Source of the DNA: Candidatus Parcubacteria bacterium
Lineage (GTDB): Bacteria > Patescibacteriota > Minisyncoccia > JAHIHE01 > JAGLIN01
Direction of reading: 5' to 3'
NCBI GenBank assembly: GCA_023142975.1
Contig: JAGLIN010000058.1
Location: 1-5,614 of the forward strand
Length of the DNA: 5,614 bases
The notes under the pieces were generated by a model that was not told the DNA's origin, did not search any database, and was given only the letters and a program-made list of their open reading frames with translations. Both the position numbers and the translations under genes were made by a program. This document shows positions 4,789 to 5,614 of the stretch, in pieces (position 1 is the first letter of the stretch; each line of letters begins with the position of its first letter).

Positions 4789-5472
4789 TTATATTAAATA
4801 TTTCCCTTTATCTGTTTGATCTCTTGTTATCGTCCCGCCATCAATAGTTACAACTCTCTTTTTTATTAAATTCACTATTTCCCTATTGTGCGTCGCCAAA
4901 ACAATCGTTGTGCCGTATTGATTTATTTTTGTAAGAAGCTGGACTATGTCCCATGTATTTATAAGATCGAGATTTCCAGTAGGTTCATCAGCAATTATAA
5001 TATCAGGCCTGTGAACTAACGCTCTGGCAATTGACACTCTTTGTTTTTCTCCCCCGGAAAGTTCAGTTGTATAATTATCAGTTTTATCAGAAAGGCCGAC
5101 TATTTCTAGAACCTGCGGGACATCTTCTTTGATGTCAACATCGGATCTCCCAGAAACTTCCATTGCAAAAGCGACATTTTCAAAAACTGTTTTTTTATCT
5201 AGTAATTTAAAATCTTGAAAAATTACCCCGATATGCCTTCTAAGGATAGGCAACTTATTACTTTTTATTTTACTTATATTTTTTCCTTTTATAAAAACCT
5301 TCCCTTTCGTTGGTTTTTCCTCAGCAAAAATCAGCTTTAACAGAGTTGATTTTCCCGCTCCGCTCTGCCCAACAATTGAAATAAATTCCCCCTTTTCCAC
5401 CTTAAAATTTATATTTTTCAAAGCAAAAGAGTTGTCGTTATAAATTTTTGAAACATTGTCAAAAAATATCAT
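4789..5472 (-). CDS. ftsE: Cell division ATP-binding protein FtsE
   Basis: FtsE is the cytoplasmic ABC ATPase partner of FtsX, recruited to the division septum, where ATP hydrolysis drives activation of cell-wall hydrolases. All ABC motifs are intact in the 227-residue protein: Walker A GQSGAGKST (35-43), Q-loop Gln86 in IFQDFKLL, signature LSGGEKQR (138-145), Walker B IIIADEP with catalytic Glu163, D-loop GNLD (166-169) and H-loop His195. FQDFKLL with the following TVFENVAFAMEV is characteristic of FtsE among the related LolD/MacB-type ATPases, and the adjacent ftsX confirms the assignment. No Shine-Dalgarno is seen: the start codon grows directly out of two GTTAAAAT octamers. The GDGGTI-like C-terminal element is VTIDGGTITRD, followed by a short tail. 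Confidence 0.97.
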   Translation of the reverse strand: MIFFDNVSKIYNDNSFALKNINFKVEKGEFISIVGQSGAGKSTLLKLIFAEEKPTKGKVFIKGKNISKIKSNKLPILRRHIGVIFQDFKLLDKKTVFENVAFAMEVSGRSDVDIKEDVPQVLEIVGLSDKTDNYTTELSGGEKQRVSIARALVHRPDIIIADEPTGNLDLINTWDIVQLLTKINQYGTTIVLATHNREIVNLIKKRVVTIDGGTITRDQTDKGKYLI

Positions 5473-5486
5473 TTTAACATTTTAAC
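5471..5486 (-). repeat. Tandem GTTAAAAT octamers at the ftsE start
   Basis: Two perfect GTTAAAAT units (5479-5486 and 5471-5478 on the minus strand) run into the ftsE ATG, whose A and T are the last bases of the second unit. A partial unit (ACAT) precedes them. The array takes the place normally held by a Shine-Dalgarno, so ftsE probably starts from a leader without a canonical ribosome binding site. Confidence 0.65.
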
Positions 5487-5523
5487 ATGTAAATATATAG
5501 ACATCTTACCATTCTAAAATCTT

Positions 5524-5536
5524 AGAGCAAAGCTCT
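5524..5536. other. Small perfect hairpin AGAGC-AAA-GCTCT
   Basis: Five perfect pairs close a three-base AAA loop directly next to the larger palindrome at 5540-5559. It has no T-tract on either side and so does not look like a terminator. It may belong to the same repeat element. Confidence 0.5.
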
Positions 5537-5562
5537 GTCATTCCCGCAGAGGCGGGAATCCA
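5536..5562. repeat. GC-rich palindromic repeat (dRS3/REP-like)
   Basis: TGTCATTCCCGC is followed by an AGAG loop and GCGGGAAT, giving a perfect eight-pair inverted repeat at 5540-5547 and 5552-5559, ending in CCA. ATTCCC-N8-GGGAAT is the form of the dRS3 elements described in Neisseria, and similar 'TCATTCCCGC' palindromes occur in many bacteria; this is from memory. It shares the TGTCATT start with the GC-rich repeat at 1-48 read on the minus strand. It sits in the ftsE leader, about 65 bases from the start codon, where it could form a strong RNA hairpin if transcribed. Confidence 0.7.
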
Positions 5563-5614
5563 TTAAATCTCGATGAATAATAATCTATATATAATTTTTA
5601 TTAAGTGAGACTAA
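5563..5614. other. AT-rich noncoding end of the window
   Basis: No gene, RNA or promoter pair with correct spacing is recognisable here. It is probably the remainder of the ftsE upstream spacer or the region before the next gene beyond the window. Confidence 0.4.

Noticed and set aside
5563..5614. Promoter of ftsE from TATATA-like hexamers
   Set aside because: Several -10-like words occur here and at about 5494-5505, but none has a convincing -35 box at 16-18 bases.

Overview
The window looks like a piece of a small, low-GC bacterial genome (roughly 30 % G+C by eye), most likely from the Candidate Phyla Radiation/Patescibacteria (a Parcubacteria-like lineage). The reasons are the very A/T- and Lys-rich coding, the compact co-oriented layout, core genes such as ftsEX and scpA mixed with short unrecognised genes, and GC-rich 'TGTCATT...' palindromic repeats in an AT-rich background. 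This placement is an inference. All eight protein genes and the one tRNA gene lie on the minus strand. All eight ORFs stop with TAA (six) or TAG (two) and none with TGA. Glycine is encoded by GGN and no ORF contains an in-frame TGA, so a TGA=Gly code is not indicated.

Read in the direction of transcription (high to low coordinates): (1) 5487-5614 is a noncoding leader carrying two hairpins, one of them a GC-rich mobile-type palindrome. (2) 5472-3870 is the ftsE-ftsX operon, encoding the ABC ATPase and membrane subunit that activate septal peptidoglycan hydrolases, followed by a probable intrinsic terminator. (3) 3757-3687 is tRNA-Gln(CUG). (4) 3649-2379 holds two accessory genes, a lone PD-(D/E)XK-type nuclease and a protein with a ParB/sulfiredoxin-like 'EGMHR' motif, separated by a 239-bp noncoding stretch. 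(5) 2360-1479 holds a good sigma70-type promoter followed by a three-helix membrane protein with a basic tail and a small membrane-anchored eight-cysteine protein. (6) 1444-911 is a YbaK/ProX-type aminoacyl-tRNA deacylase. (7) 775-50 is scpA, the kleisin of the SMC condensin complex, followed almost at once by another GC-rich repeat at the window edge.

The clearest identities (ftsE, ftsX, scpA, tRNA-Gln, the YbaK-family gene) are housekeeping functions in division, chromosome segregation and translation fidelity. The genes between them are small and unrecognised. The most unusual feature of the DNA is in the spacers. An 8-bp tandem repeat (GTTARNAT-like) overlaps the ftsE start codon and the ftsX stop codon and also lies just upstream of the tRNA. 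A second set of degenerate repeats fills the spacer before scpA and overlaps its likely start codon. I see no convincing complete new multi-gene system; the leads are the repeats, the lone nuclease and the GMHR protein.
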